64,000 nucleotides of DNA from an uncultured Clostridiaceae bacterium (GTDB lineage: Bacteria > Bacillota > Clostridia > Clostridiales > Clostridiaceae), in contig CAMJGD010000003.1 of the NCBI GenBank assembly GCA_946405135.1, positions 163,214-227,213 of the forward strand, in the 5' to 3' direction. This document shows positions 40,635 through 49,741 of the stretch, piece by piece. The notes beneath the pieces were generated by a model. That model saw nothing but the letters and a program-made list of their open reading frames with translations, searched no databases and had not been told where the DNA came from. Position 1 is the first letter of the stretch. Every line of letters starts with the position of its first letter. Position numbers and translations under genes: made by a program.

Positions 40635-41471
40635 ATGAATGAAAAAAGAATAAAAGAACTAAAAAAGTTAGCTGTACAATTCAGAAAAGATTGTTTGGAC
40701 ACACAAAAAGTAGCAAAGTCAGGACACATTGGAGGAGCTTATTCAGCTTTAGATATTATGACTTATCTATATTTTGAGAAAATGAATATAGATGTAAATG
40801 ATCCTTGGAAAGAAGACAGAGATATTTTTATATTGAGTAAAGGTCATGCCTCCATAGGTTATTATGTTGTGCTTGCTAGGAGAGGGTTTTTTCCTGTAGA
40901 AGAACTTCAAACTTATAGAAAGGTGAATTCAAGACTTCAGGGACACTCGCATATAGACTCAGCACCAGGCATAGAATGTTCTACAGGTTCCTTAGGGCAG
41001 GGGTTATCCTTTGGTATAGGTTTAGCTTTAGGTCTTAAGAAAAAGGGTCTTAAAAACAAGATATATGTGATGCTTGGCGATGGGGAAATGGAAGAAGGAC
41101 AAGTTTGGGAAGCTCTTATGCTTCAAGGAACTTTAAAACTAGATAACCTAGTAACTATAATAGACTTTAACAAAATACAGCTAGATGATTATGTAGATAA
41201 TATTATTGATATGAAAAACATGGCTGAGAGAATAAAAAGTTTTGGCTTTAATGTGATAGATATTGATGGAAATGATATGCATCAGATACATGAGGCTTTT
41301 GAAAGTCTAAAAGAGAATGAAGCAAACCTAATAGTAGCTAATACTGTAAAGGGAAAAGGGGTTTCCTTCATGGAAAATTCCGTAGCTTGGCATTCTAAAA
41401 AGGCTGACGCTGAAGAATATGAAAAGGCTATGAAAGAATTAGATGCAAAGGAGGCTGAATTAAATGAGTAA
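40635..41471 (+). CDS. Transketolase, N-terminal subunit (second copy)
   Basis: 278 residues, paralog of the N-subunit at 8173 with the same TPP motif ([19 protein letters not shown]...DFNKIQLD) and SKGHASIGYYVVLA. It follows the PTS genes and presumably handles the phosphosugar they import. Its stop overlaps the C-subunit start by 8 bases. GGAGG lies at 40618-40622. Confidence 0.92.
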   Translation: MNEKRIKELKKLAVQFRKDCLDTQKVAKSGHIGGAYSALDIMTYLYFEKMNIDVNDPWKEDRDIFILSKGHASIGYYVVLARRGFFPVEELQTYRKVNSRLQGHSHIDSAPGIECSTGSLGQGLSFGIGLALGLKKKGLKNKIYVMLGDGEMEEGQVWEALMLQGTLKLDNLVTIIDFNKIQLDDYVDNIIDMKNMAERIKSFGFNVIDIDGNDMHQIHEAFESLKENEANLIVANTVKGKGVSFMENSVAWHSKKADAEEYEKAMKELDAKEAELNE

Positions 41472-42390
41472 ACTTATGGCTCCAAGAGATGCTTTTGGAA
41501 AGGCTTTAGCTGAAGTTGGCGGAAAAAATGAAAAAGTATTTGTAGTAAATGCTGACTTAGCTGCAGCTACAAAAACAGAAATATTTGCAAAAAAATTTGA
41601 AGATAGATATATAAATGTAGGTATAAGCGAACAGAATATGGTGGGAGTAGCTGCAGGACTTGCAAGAGTAGGATTTATACCTGTTATGAGCACTTTTGCA
41701 TGCTTTGCCCCAGGCAGATGCTATGATCAAATAAGACAATCCATTTCTTATTCTAATTTAAATGTAAAAGTTATGTGTACTCATCCAGGACTTTCTGTAG
41801 GTATGGATGGAGCTATACACCAATGCTTAGATGACATAGCTTTAATGAGAGAACTTCCTAATTTTGTGGTATTAACACCTTCTGATGAAATAGAGACTAA
41901 AAAGGCAGTGGAAAAGGCTATAGAATATAATGGCCCTGTATATGTAAGAGTAGGAAGAATGGAATGTCCAGTACTTTTTGATGAATCTTGGGACTATGAG
42001 ATAGGAAAAGCATATACTATAAAGGAAGGTAAAGATGTTACTCTTATAGCTCATGGATCTATGGTAGGTAAAATCTATGAGGCAGCAAAGGTACTTAAAG
42101 AAAAAGGTATAGATGCAAGAGTTATTAATATGGGAACTATAAAGCCTATAGATAGAGAAGCTATCATAAAAGCAGCAAAAGAAACAGGGAAGATAGTAAC
42201 TGCAGAGGATCATTTTATAAATGGCGGACTTTACAGTGCAGTTTGTGAAGTAGTATCCAGTGAACATCCATGTAAGGTTAGACCTGTAGCAGTTAATGAC
42301 ACTTTTGGTGAATCAGGAGATCCAGAAGAACTTTATAAAAAATATGGTCTTACTGTAGAAAGAATAGTAGAAGAAGCTTTAAACATGTAA
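41464..42390 (+). CDS. Transketolase, C-terminal subunit (second copy)
   Basis: 308 residues, paralog of the C-subunit at 8997, with the Glu context YINVGISEQNMVGVAAGLA and the end NDTFGESGDPEELYKKYGL. The start lies 8 bases inside the N-subunit gene, with AAAGGAGG ahead, so they are co-translated. Together the pair supplies a dedicated transketolase for the PTS operon. A terminator follows. Confidence 0.92.
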   Translation: MSKLMAPRDAFGKALAEVGGKNEKVFVVNADLAAATKTEIFAKKFEDRYINVGISEQNMVGVAAGLARVGFIPVMSTFACFAPGRCYDQIRQSISYSNLNVKVMCTHPGLSVGMDGAIHQCLDDIALMRELPNFVVLTPSDEIETKKAVEKAIEYNGPVYVRVGRMECPVLFDESWDYEIGKAYTIKEGKDVTLIAHGSMVGKIYEAAKVLKEKGIDARVINMGTIKPIDREAIIKAAKETGKIVTAEDHFINGGLYSAVCEVVSSEHPCKVRPVAVNDTFGESGDPEELYKKYGLTVERIVEEALNM

Positions 42391-42454
42391 AATAATAGTG
42401 AATTAGTTTATAGATACTAGAATTTAAATAAAATTTATTATATTATATGATAAT

Positions 42455-42508
42455 AGAATGCTGAATAGGGTAATAATATTGTTACACTCAGCATTCTAAT
42501 TTTTTTAT
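42455..42508 (+). terminator. Intrinsic terminator after the PTS/transketolase operon
   Basis: AGAATGCTGA at 42455-42464 pairs with TCAGCATTCT at 42488-42497, followed by AATTTTTTT. Confidence 0.85.
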
Positions 42509-42524
42509 TAATGGGGTATTTTTT

Positions 42525-43829
42525 ATGAGATTTTTAAAACCAAAGAGAAAAAGGAAAATGAGCAGTGAGGAAAAGGGAAGAAGGCTGTTTATTTATGAGG
42601 GATGTACTTCTATAGGAATATTCTCTCTTAGCACCGGAGCATACTTAGCGGGATTTGGAACATTGATGGGCATTGATATTAAGCATTTAGGGTTAATTGC
42701 AAGTTTACCTACCTTAGCAGGTATAGTGCAATTAATTTCACCTATGGTTTTTGAGAAGATTAAAGATAGAAAAAGGGTTATCTCTATAATGGGTCTTATA
42801 CATAGGCTATTACTAGTATCTTATGTATTCATTCCACTGATTACTAAAGATATAAAAAAAAGAACTATATTATTAGCTCTTATCTATGGAATTTCTCATA
42901 TAATAGGGCTTTTTATCTTGCCGGCTTTTTCAAAATGGCAGGTGGATTTAGTACCACAACATATGAGAGGAAATTATTTTGCTCGCAAAGATGCAGTATC
43001 TCTCTTATTTAATATAATTGTAACATTGATATTAGGTAAAGTATTAGATATGTTTAAGTTTAAAGGAGAGGAATATAAAGGATTTTTGTTTATAAGTTTT
43101 GTGGTTTTAATATTGGCACTGGCAGATTTTTTATTAGTTAAAAATACCTATGAGGCACCTAGCAAAACAAAAGAAGAAAAGATTAAATTTAAAGATACAT
43201 TATGGCTGCCTTTCAAGGATAAAAATTTTTTTAAAGTAATGATATTAGTTATATTTTGGAATTTAGCTGTGCAAATGGGACTTAGCTTCTTTTCTATTTA
43301 TCAGGTAAATAATTTAAAATTGGACTATACCTATTTAATGATAATTGGATTTATACAAAATTTTTCAAGAATGTTATTTTCTAAATATTGGGGCAGACTA
43401 GCGGATAATAAATCTTGGGCATTTACCACTAGATTATCCATATTAACTTTAGGAATAACTCATTTTTCCTGGTTGTTTTTAAATAGCAGTAATTGTTTTA
43501 TTTTGCAACCTGTACAAGCTATATTATCTGGTATAGGCTGGGGAGGCATAGCTATATCAATTTTTAATTTGCAGTTTATTATGGCTCCAAAAGAAAATAC
43601 TACAGTGTATATAGGAACAGCTTCAGCCTTAGGAGGACTATTTGGATTTGTAAGTTCATTTTTAGGAACAAAAATAGTTGGATTATTAGAAGGATATAAT
43701 CTAAATCTATGGAGATTTTCATTTAGCAATATTCAGATTATATTTGCCCTAAATGGCTTGTTATTATTAACCTGTTATATGTATGCTAGATCAACTATTA
43801 AAAATACTAAAGGGATAGAGGCTAGTTAA
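42525..43829 (+). CDS. Major facilitator superfamily transporter
   Basis: 434 residues with about 12 membrane segments. A basic N-terminus (KPKRKRKMSSEEKGRRLFIYEG) precedes the first helix. Loop 2-3 contains the MFS-like PMVFEKIKDRKRVISIMG, and the family is close to clostridial MFS proteins of unknown substrate. A strongly basic N-terminus and its lone position give no hint of cargo. Ribosome site TGGGG is weak. The converging gene at 43893 shares a bidirectional terminator. Confidence 0.82.
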   Translation: MRFLKPKRKRKMSSEEKGRRLFIYEGCTSIGIFSLSTGAYLAGFGTLMGIDIKHLGLIASLPTLAGIVQLISPMVFEKIKDRKRVISIMGLIHRLLLVSYVFIPLITKDIKKRTILLALIYGISHIIGLFILPAFSKWQVDLVPQHMRGNYFARKDAVSLLFNIIVTLILGKVLDMFKFKGEEYKGFLFISFVVLILALADFLLVKNTYEAPSKTKEEKIKFKDTLWLPFKDKNFFKVMILVIFWNLAVQMGLSFFSIYQVNNLKLDYTYLMIIGFIQNFSRMLFSKYWGRLADNKSWAFTTRLSILTLGITHFSWLFLNSSNCFILQPVQAILSGIGWGGIAISIFNLQFIMAPKENTTVYIGTASALGGLFGFVSSFLGTKIVGLLEGYNLNLWRFSFSNIQIIFALNGLLLLTCYMYARSTIKNTKGIEAS

Positions 43830-43838
43830 AAGACAGAA

Positions 43839-43886
43839 AAAGGTGCAAGACATTCTCCTATTTGGTTGAATAGTCTTGCACCTTTA
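43839..43886. terminator. Bidirectional terminator between converging genes
   Basis: AAAGGTGCAAGAC at 43839-43851 pairs perfectly over 13 bp with 43873-43885; A-run before and T-run after suit both directions. Confidence 0.85.
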
Positions 43887-43892
43887 TAATAT

Positions 43893-44390
43893 TTAAAAAC
43901 AATGGCATAATCCTATAATGGCTTTTGAATCCTCATCTGCTATTATATTTTTAAGATTTAAATCTACTAAAATCAAATGAGCTTCACTCCATCCATAAAG
44001 ATAAAATCTATGCACCTTAGAGTATTTAAATGTTTGAACCAATTCTACTATATTATTATCATATATATTTTCATAAAGCAGTATTCCATTTATTATAGAA
44101 CATCTGTGTTCTTTATCTGGATGAATTAAATTACAGGTACACGCTCTTATGAAATCAGAGAAATGATGGAAGGATGCGGAATCAAGGTTTTGTACATACT
44201 TTATAATAAAATATTCATTCTCCTGAAGGGTTCTAATAAATTTATCTCTTGGAAATAATGTAATCATATTTGTAGAATTAATTTTTGCATATAATTCTAC
44301 ATGCTCATTTAAAAGGGTTACATTCCTTTGAATATCAAAATGAGTTCCCAGCATTTTTATAAAGTTATCTACATAATCATCTGACTTCAT
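43893..44390 (-). CDS. Uncharacterised clostridial protein
   Basis: 165 residues, no signal peptide or membrane segment. I do not recognise a domain. It is soluble with mixed composition (FIKMLGTHFDIQRNVTLLNEHVELYAKI start, GWSEAHLILVDLNLKNIIADEDS near the end) and a AGAGGT site before the ATG on the reverse strand, so it looks expressed. It stands alone between the MFS gene and dnaE. The C-terminal CHCF is odd but not a known motif. Confidence 0.7.
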   Translation of the reverse strand: MKSDDYVDNFIKMLGTHFDIQRNVTLLNEHVELYAKINSTNMITLFPRDKFIRTLQENEYFIIKYVQNLDSASFHHFSDFIRACTCNLIHPDKEHRCSIINGILLYENIYDNNIVELVQTFKYSKVHRFYLYGWSEAHLILVDLNLKNIIADEDSKAIIGLCHCF

Positions 44391-44577
44391 AATATACCTC
44401 TACTTTTATGTGGTTCATATTAATGTATATTTATAATCTTAATAAAATATTACTTCATTAAAATATTTTATTAAAATTTTGTTTCTGAATGCTGTAAAAG
44501 CAATGAGTTTTCTTTATTTATTATTAGAGTTATAATAAGATATTAATAAGAAAAAATGCGAAAGGAGGTAGAAAACC

Positions 44578-46981
44578 TTGGAAAACAGCTTATTTAATCA
44601 ATCTGTTGAAGATATTTCTATAAAAGAATCAGAATTTAATAGCAGCAATAAAGATAAAAAATTTTGTCATCTCCATCTTCACACAGAGTACAGCCTTTTG
44701 GATGGGTCAGGAAAGATATCAAATATAATAAAGAGAGCAAAAGAGCTTGGTATGGAAAGTATAGCTATAACAGACCACGGAGCTATGTATGGCTGTGTAG
44801 ACTTTTATAAGGCAGCAAAAGAAGCAGACATAAAACCTATAATAGGTTGTGAAGTCTATGTAGTTCCAAAGTCTCTTTATATAAAACATAATGATGAAGA
44901 AAATGATACTCATCATCTTGTGCTTTTAGTTAAAAATGAAATTGGATATGAAAATTTGATGAAAATAGTTTCTAAAGCATCCATTGAAGGGTTCTATTAT
45001 AAGCCTAGAGTAGATCATGAGTATCTTAAGGAACACAGTGAAGGACTAATTGCTTTAAGTGCCTGTTTAGGCGGAGAAGTCCAATCTCATATATTAAGAG
45101 GCAATATAAATAAGGCTAAAGATACAGCATTACTTTATAAAGACATATTTAAAGATGGATTTTACCTAGAGCTTCAGTATCATGGGCTTGAAGAGCAGAG
45201 AAAAGTCAATGAAGAACTGATAAAGATGTCAAAGGAGCTTCAAATACCACTTGTGGCTACTAATGATGTGCATTATATAAATAAAGAAGATGCAAAGTCT
45301 CATGATATTCTTCTCTGCATACAGACAGGTAAAACTGTAGAAGATGAAAATAGAATGAGATATCCTTCAGATCAGTTTTATCTAAAGTCCCCTGAAGAAA
45401 TGTGGAATATGTTTTCTTATGTACCAGAAGCTCTTAATAATACAGTAAAGATAGCTGAACAATGTAATTTTGACTATGAATTTCATAAATCAAAATTACC
45501 AAAGTTTCCTCTTCCAGAAAACATAGATCCTTTTGAATATCTTAAAGAAACCTGTTTTAAAGGTCTTGTAAAAAGATATGATGTTTTTGAATCAATTTCA
45601 AGAGAAAATTTTACTATTTCTAAAGTTTATGATATTGCTGAAAAAGATGAAGATGCTAAGGTGCTGATAGAAAGGCTTGACTATGAACTTGGAGTAATAA
45701 AGCAGATGGGTTATGTAGACTATTTCCTCATAGTATGGGACTTTATAAGGTTTGCTATAGAAAATGGCATACCAACTGGACCAGGAAGAGGCAGTGCCGC
45801 TGGCTCCCTTGTAGCATACACTTTGGGAATAACTAAGATAGACCCAATAAGATATAGTTTGCTCTTTGAAAGATTTCTAAATCCAGAAAGAGTATCCATG
45901 CCAGATATCGATTCTGACTTTTGTTATGAAAGACGTCAAAAGGTAATTGACTATGTAGTTGATAAATACGGTAAAGATAATGTATCACAGATAGTAACTT
46001 TTGGAACCATGGCAGCTAGAGCATGTATAAGAGATGTAGGCAGAGCCATGAACTATTCTTATGCAGAAGTAGACAGGATAGCTAAGATGATACCTGGAAT
46101 GCCTAATATGACCATAGATAAAGCCCTAGAGATAAATCCAGAGCTTAAGAGAGTTTATGAAGATGATATAAGAGTTAAAGAACTTATAGATGTGAGCAGA
46201 AGCCTTGAAGGACTTCCAAGACATACTTCTACCCATGCAGCAGGGGTGGTTATAGCTTCCAAACCCCTAGTAGAATACGTACCACTTCAAAAAAATGAAG
46301 GTATGATAGTTACACAATTTACCATGGGCACGCTGGAAGAACTTGGACTACTAAAAATGGATTTTTTGGGGCTTAGAACCCTTACTGTAATGCGGGATAC
46401 TGTAGAAATGGTAAAAGAGAATAGGGGTATTTCTATTGACTTGGACAAAATAGATTTTGAAGATAAAGAAGTCTATAAGATGATAGGGGAAGGCAAAACT
46501 GTAGGTGTATTTCAGTTAGAATCTGCAGGAATGACAAACTTTATGAAAGAGCTAAAACCAGACTCTCTAGAGGATATCATAGCAGGTATAAGTCTTTACA
46601 GACCAGGTCCTATGGCAGAAATACCTAGATATATAGAAAATAAAAAATATCCAGATAAGATTAAATATGAAACAAAAGAATTGGAACCTATACTAAGGGT
46701 TACCTATGGAGTAATGATTTATCAGGAAGAGGTCATGGAAATTGTTAGAGAATTGGCTGGATACTCTATGGGTAGAAGTGACCTGGTTAGGAGGGCTATG
46801 TCTAAGAAAAAATATAAGGTTATGGAAGAAGAAAGACATAATTTTATATATGGCATAGCAGATGAAAATGGAAAGGTGGAAGTACCAGGCTGTATAAGGA
46901 ATGGTATATCAGAGGAAGCAGCAAACAAGATATTTGATCAGATGATGGACTTTGCTTCGTATGCTTTTAATAAATCGCATG
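44578..46981 (+). CDS. dnaE: DNA polymerase III alpha subunit, exon 1 (interrupted by group II intron)
   Basis: 801 codons plus one base. TTG start with AAAGGAGGT at 44561-44569. The N-terminal PHP domain (CHLHLHTEYSLLDGSGK) is followed by the polymerase palm with the catalytic aspartates in MPDIDSDFCYERRQKV (about residues 441-448) and fingers up to FASYAFNKSH. DnaE is the replicative polymerase of the cell (some Firmicutes use PolC as well). The frame breaks at a group II intron boundary after 46981, in the middle of the codon for Ala 802. Without splicing translation would run into the intron and stop as an 808-residue protein lacking the C-terminal OB and beta-clamp regions. Confidence 0.95.
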
Positions 46982-47126
46982 GTGCGCCCAGTTCTCGCAT
47001 ATAAAACTCCTTTGGAGACAAAAGCGAGTAGACGTATGTTAATAATCGTCTAAACTAATGAAATGATTTGAAGGGTGAAAACCCCTTCCGTCACAACTAC
47101 CAGTAGTGACGTTGCTGATACCTCGT

Positions 47127-47132
47127 TATGCG
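47127..47132 (+). other. Proposed EBS1 of the intron
   Basis: TATGCG can pair with the last six exon-1 bases CGCATG (46976-46981), five Watson-Crick pairs and one G-U. Its context, TTATG followed by a GGAAGATAG-type segment, recalls the EBS1 loop of Ll.LtrB. A full fold of domain I is needed to confirm it. Confidence 0.5.
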
Positions 47133-47696
47133 TTCGGAAGATAGCACTTCTGGATGTGTAAAGCACGATAAGGTCAGAGCCTGATGTTACACACTTGACG
47201 TAAAGTAACTATATGGAGTGGGCATCCTTAAAAACTTTGGCATGGTTAGACAACGAATCCTTGTGTGAAGTGTCGTAATTGTTGCCCCACAGCAGAAAGT
47301 GGGATTACAGGGTTGGTATAAATGTTCGTGAGTCAGTTATACCTCATAATCCAAAAGGATTAGAACTTATGATGATTATGGTAGTCAGTCATAATGTAAC
47401 CCTCGGCATAGAGAGGAAACCTAAACCGAAGTAAAATAAGGGATAATTTCATTGGAACTGGAGAGACCTTCTAATTGGAGAATGCTATGTCTATGAAGGT
47501 TAGAAGGAGTCAGAGGAGTCATAGTAGCGTTGATAAGTAGCCGATAGTGACTATGTACAGTAATGTACGAAGGAGGATAAAACTACTTGGAGTGAAGGAC
47601 TCCAGTCAGAATAGTAAGTAACCTATTAATAGCATACCAACATGAACCCCTAAATGGGTGGGAATTAAATAGTTAAACCAACGGAGGTGATAAACC

Positions 47697-49592
47697 TTGC
47701 GTATGTGGTTAAAAAGGTATGTTATTGAAAGCGAATCACAATTAGTTGATGTTTTAGATAAAATCTATAATAACGCTAAAGTCAATACTGAATTTTATGA
47801 TTTAATTGAAATCATGAAAAATGAACAAACAATCATAACTGCAATACACAATATCAAATCTAATAAAGGTAGTATGACAGTCGGAATTGATAACAATGAC
47901 ATTAATAAGTATTTGCAAATGGAAACAGGCAAACTAATTCAGTTAGTCAGAAAGTATATCGAAAACTATAGACCGAGTGCAGTAAGAAGAGTCTATATAC
48001 CCAAAAAGAATGGAAAAATGAGACCTCTTGGAATTCCAACTATGATTGATAGGATTATACAAGAAATAACACGAATAGTGTTAGAACCAATTGTAGAAGC
48101 AAAATTCTTCAAACATAGTTATGGATTTAGACCATATAGAAATACAGAACACGCAATTGCAAGGATTGTACATATAGTAAATACAACAAATTGTCATGTA
48201 GCCATAGAAGGGGATATAAAAAGTTTCTTCGATAACGTAAACCACAACATATTAATTAAAATGATGTGGGGACTTGGAATAAGGGATACAAGAGTTTTGA
48301 GTATTGTCAAGAAAATGCTAAAAGCAGGAGTCATGGAAAATCTTCAATATAGTAAATCAGAATTAGGTACTCCACAAGGAGGAATAATTTCTCCTTTACT
48401 TGCGAATATATATTTGAACTCGTTCGATTGGTATATAGCAAGACAATACGAAGAACATCCTTACCTTGAAACTTATATAAATAATGCCAAATCTGCTGTA
48501 AAGAAAGTAGCATTAGATAATGCAAGGAAAAAGGTTAAAAAGGAACATACAGAAATGTATCTTGTAAGGTATGCAGACGACTGGATTATACTCACAGAAA
48601 ACAAGGATAAGGCTCAAGATATTTTAAATCAATGCAAAAAGTTTTTCAAACATAGACTAATGTTAGAACTATCAGAAGAAAAAACAGTAATCACTGATTT
48701 AAAAGAAAAAAGAGTTAAATTTCTTGGTTTTGAAATCTTTATGGAGAATAAACGATTCACTGAAAAATCTGTATGTAAGGTAGAACCTAACAGAGAAATG
48801 GTAAGAATTAAGACCAGAGAGATTTTAGACAAAGTTGAAGCAATAAGGTATCAAGAAACTCCATTAAAAACTGTGGTATTAGTTGAGAAAGTCAACAGTA
48901 TGATTATAGGAATTGCGAACTACTATAAAATTAGTATGGCAAAATCAATACTACAAGGTATTGATAATAGAGTATACTATACAGCATTGAAAACAGTACA
49001 ATTTCTATATGGAAGTGGAAAAGATAGATTGATAAATCTTGATGAAGTTAATAACTTAACTAACAGACATCAAGGATATAAACAAAAAACTTTCTTCTTC
49101 TCATACAAGGACTTGAAAATTGGGATAACAAAAGCCTCTATTACTCCAATAGTATATGCAAGAAGGTTTGACCCTAAAATGACACCATATACCATAGAAG
49201 GCAGAGAAATAAGACGATTAAAAGATAAGAAATGGAGAACGAAATATAGACCAACTCTATATAATCCTTTTGAACTATTTACCATAGTAGGTAATCAAGA
49301 GAAAAGGAAAAATATTTACAATTTTGAATTTGTAATGAATAGAGAATATGCTTTCAACAGAGATAAAGGAAAATGTGTTGCCTGTAAAGAATTTGTATAT
49401 ACTGGTACAGCAAAATGTCATCATAAAAAGAGAAAACTACCATTAAACGAGATAAATAAACTATTTAATCTAACGACATTGTGTAATAAGTGTCATTGTT
49501 TGGTTCATTCTTCCGAATCAGTAGATAACAAAAAGATTTTGGAGTTAAGAAGAATAATACAAGAAGAAAACGAAAATGTGATTAATAGGTGA
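47697..49592 (+). CDS. ltrA: Group II intron reverse transcriptase/maturase with HNH endonuclease (LtrA-like)
   Basis: 631 residues from the TTG at 47697, which follows GGAGGTGAT; the ATG at 47703 is an alternative start. Reverse transcriptase blocks are intact: IPKKNGKMRPLGIPT, GTPQGG (about 224-229) and the catalytic YADD (292-295). A maturase/thumb region follows (about 330-470). The C-terminal HNH endonuclease has CVAC (560-563), the HH pair (575-576), N and CNKC (596-599). The protein helps the intron fold and splice, and copies it into new sites after cutting the target strand. No stop or frameshift is seen, so the intron may still be mobile. Confidence 0.95.
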   Translation: MRMWLKRYVIESESQLVDVLDKIYNNAKVNTEFYDLIEIMKNEQTIITAIHNIKSNKGSMTVGIDNNDINKYLQMETGKLIQLVRKYIENYRPSAVRRVYIPKKNGKMRPLGIPTMIDRIIQEITRIVLEPIVEAKFFKHSYGFRPYRNTEHAIARIVHIVNTTNCHVAIEGDIKSFFDNVNHNILIKMMWGLGIRDTRVLSIVKKMLKAGVMENLQYSKSELGTPQGGIISPLLANIYLNSFDWYIARQYEEHPYLETYINNAKSAVKKVALDNARKKVKKEHTEMYLVRYADDWIILTENKDKAQDILNQCKKFFKHRLMLELSEEKTVITDLKEKRVKFLGFEIFMENKRFTEKSVCKVEPNREMVRIKTREILDKVEAIRYQETPLKTVVLVEKVNSMIIGIANYYKISMAKSILQGIDNRVYYTALKTVQFLYGSGKDRLINLDEVNNLTNRHQGYKQKTFFFSYKDLKIGITKASITPIVYARRFDPKMTPYTIEGREIRRLKDKKWRTKYRPTLYNPFELFTIVGNQEKRKNIYNFEFVMNREYAFNRDKGKCVACKEFVYTGTAKCHHKKRKLPLNEINKLFNLTTLCNKCHCLVHSSESVDNKKILELRRIIQEENENVINR

Positions 49593-49658
49593 AACTCTAA
49601 TATAAAGGTGACTTTATAAAGGAGAAGAAATCATTAGATGGAAAACTATTTTGATGGA

Positions 49659-49692
49659 AAGCGGAATGCGGTGAAAATCGCACGTTCCGTTT
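49659..49692 (+). ncRNA. Group II intron domain V (catalytic hairpin)
   Basis: A 34-base hairpin: the AGC catalytic triad at 49660-49662, lower stem GCGGAA pairing with TTCCGT, a bulge, upper stem GCG/CGC and a GAAA-type loop. It fits the usual domain V form. The bulged-A domain VI should lie in 49693-49741, ending in CGACAT. Confidence 0.85.
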
Positions 49693-49741
49693 GGGTCGGG
49701 GGAAAAGTCGGAGATAATATCAAAGATTTACCTATCGACAT

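Larger units (their letters stand above)
46982..49741 (+). mobile_element. Group II intron inserted in dnaE, with encoded reverse transcriptase
   Basis: 2760 bp beginning GTGCGCCCAG, the group II 5' consensus, and ending CGACAT with the expected AY 3' end. A domain V is recognisable at 49659-49692, and a structured 700-bp 5' region (domains I-III) precedes the encoded protein in domain IV. Exact removal joins ...TCGCATG and CAGCAGCTTAC, giving NKSHAAAYAVVGYQT, the standard DnaE sequence. The boundaries are therefore set by both intron ends and by the exon frame. Six exon bases CGCATG before the intron (IBS1) can pair with TATGCG at 47127-47132 (EBS1). The element is in the same orientation as dnaE, as splicing requires. 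Confidence 0.95.
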
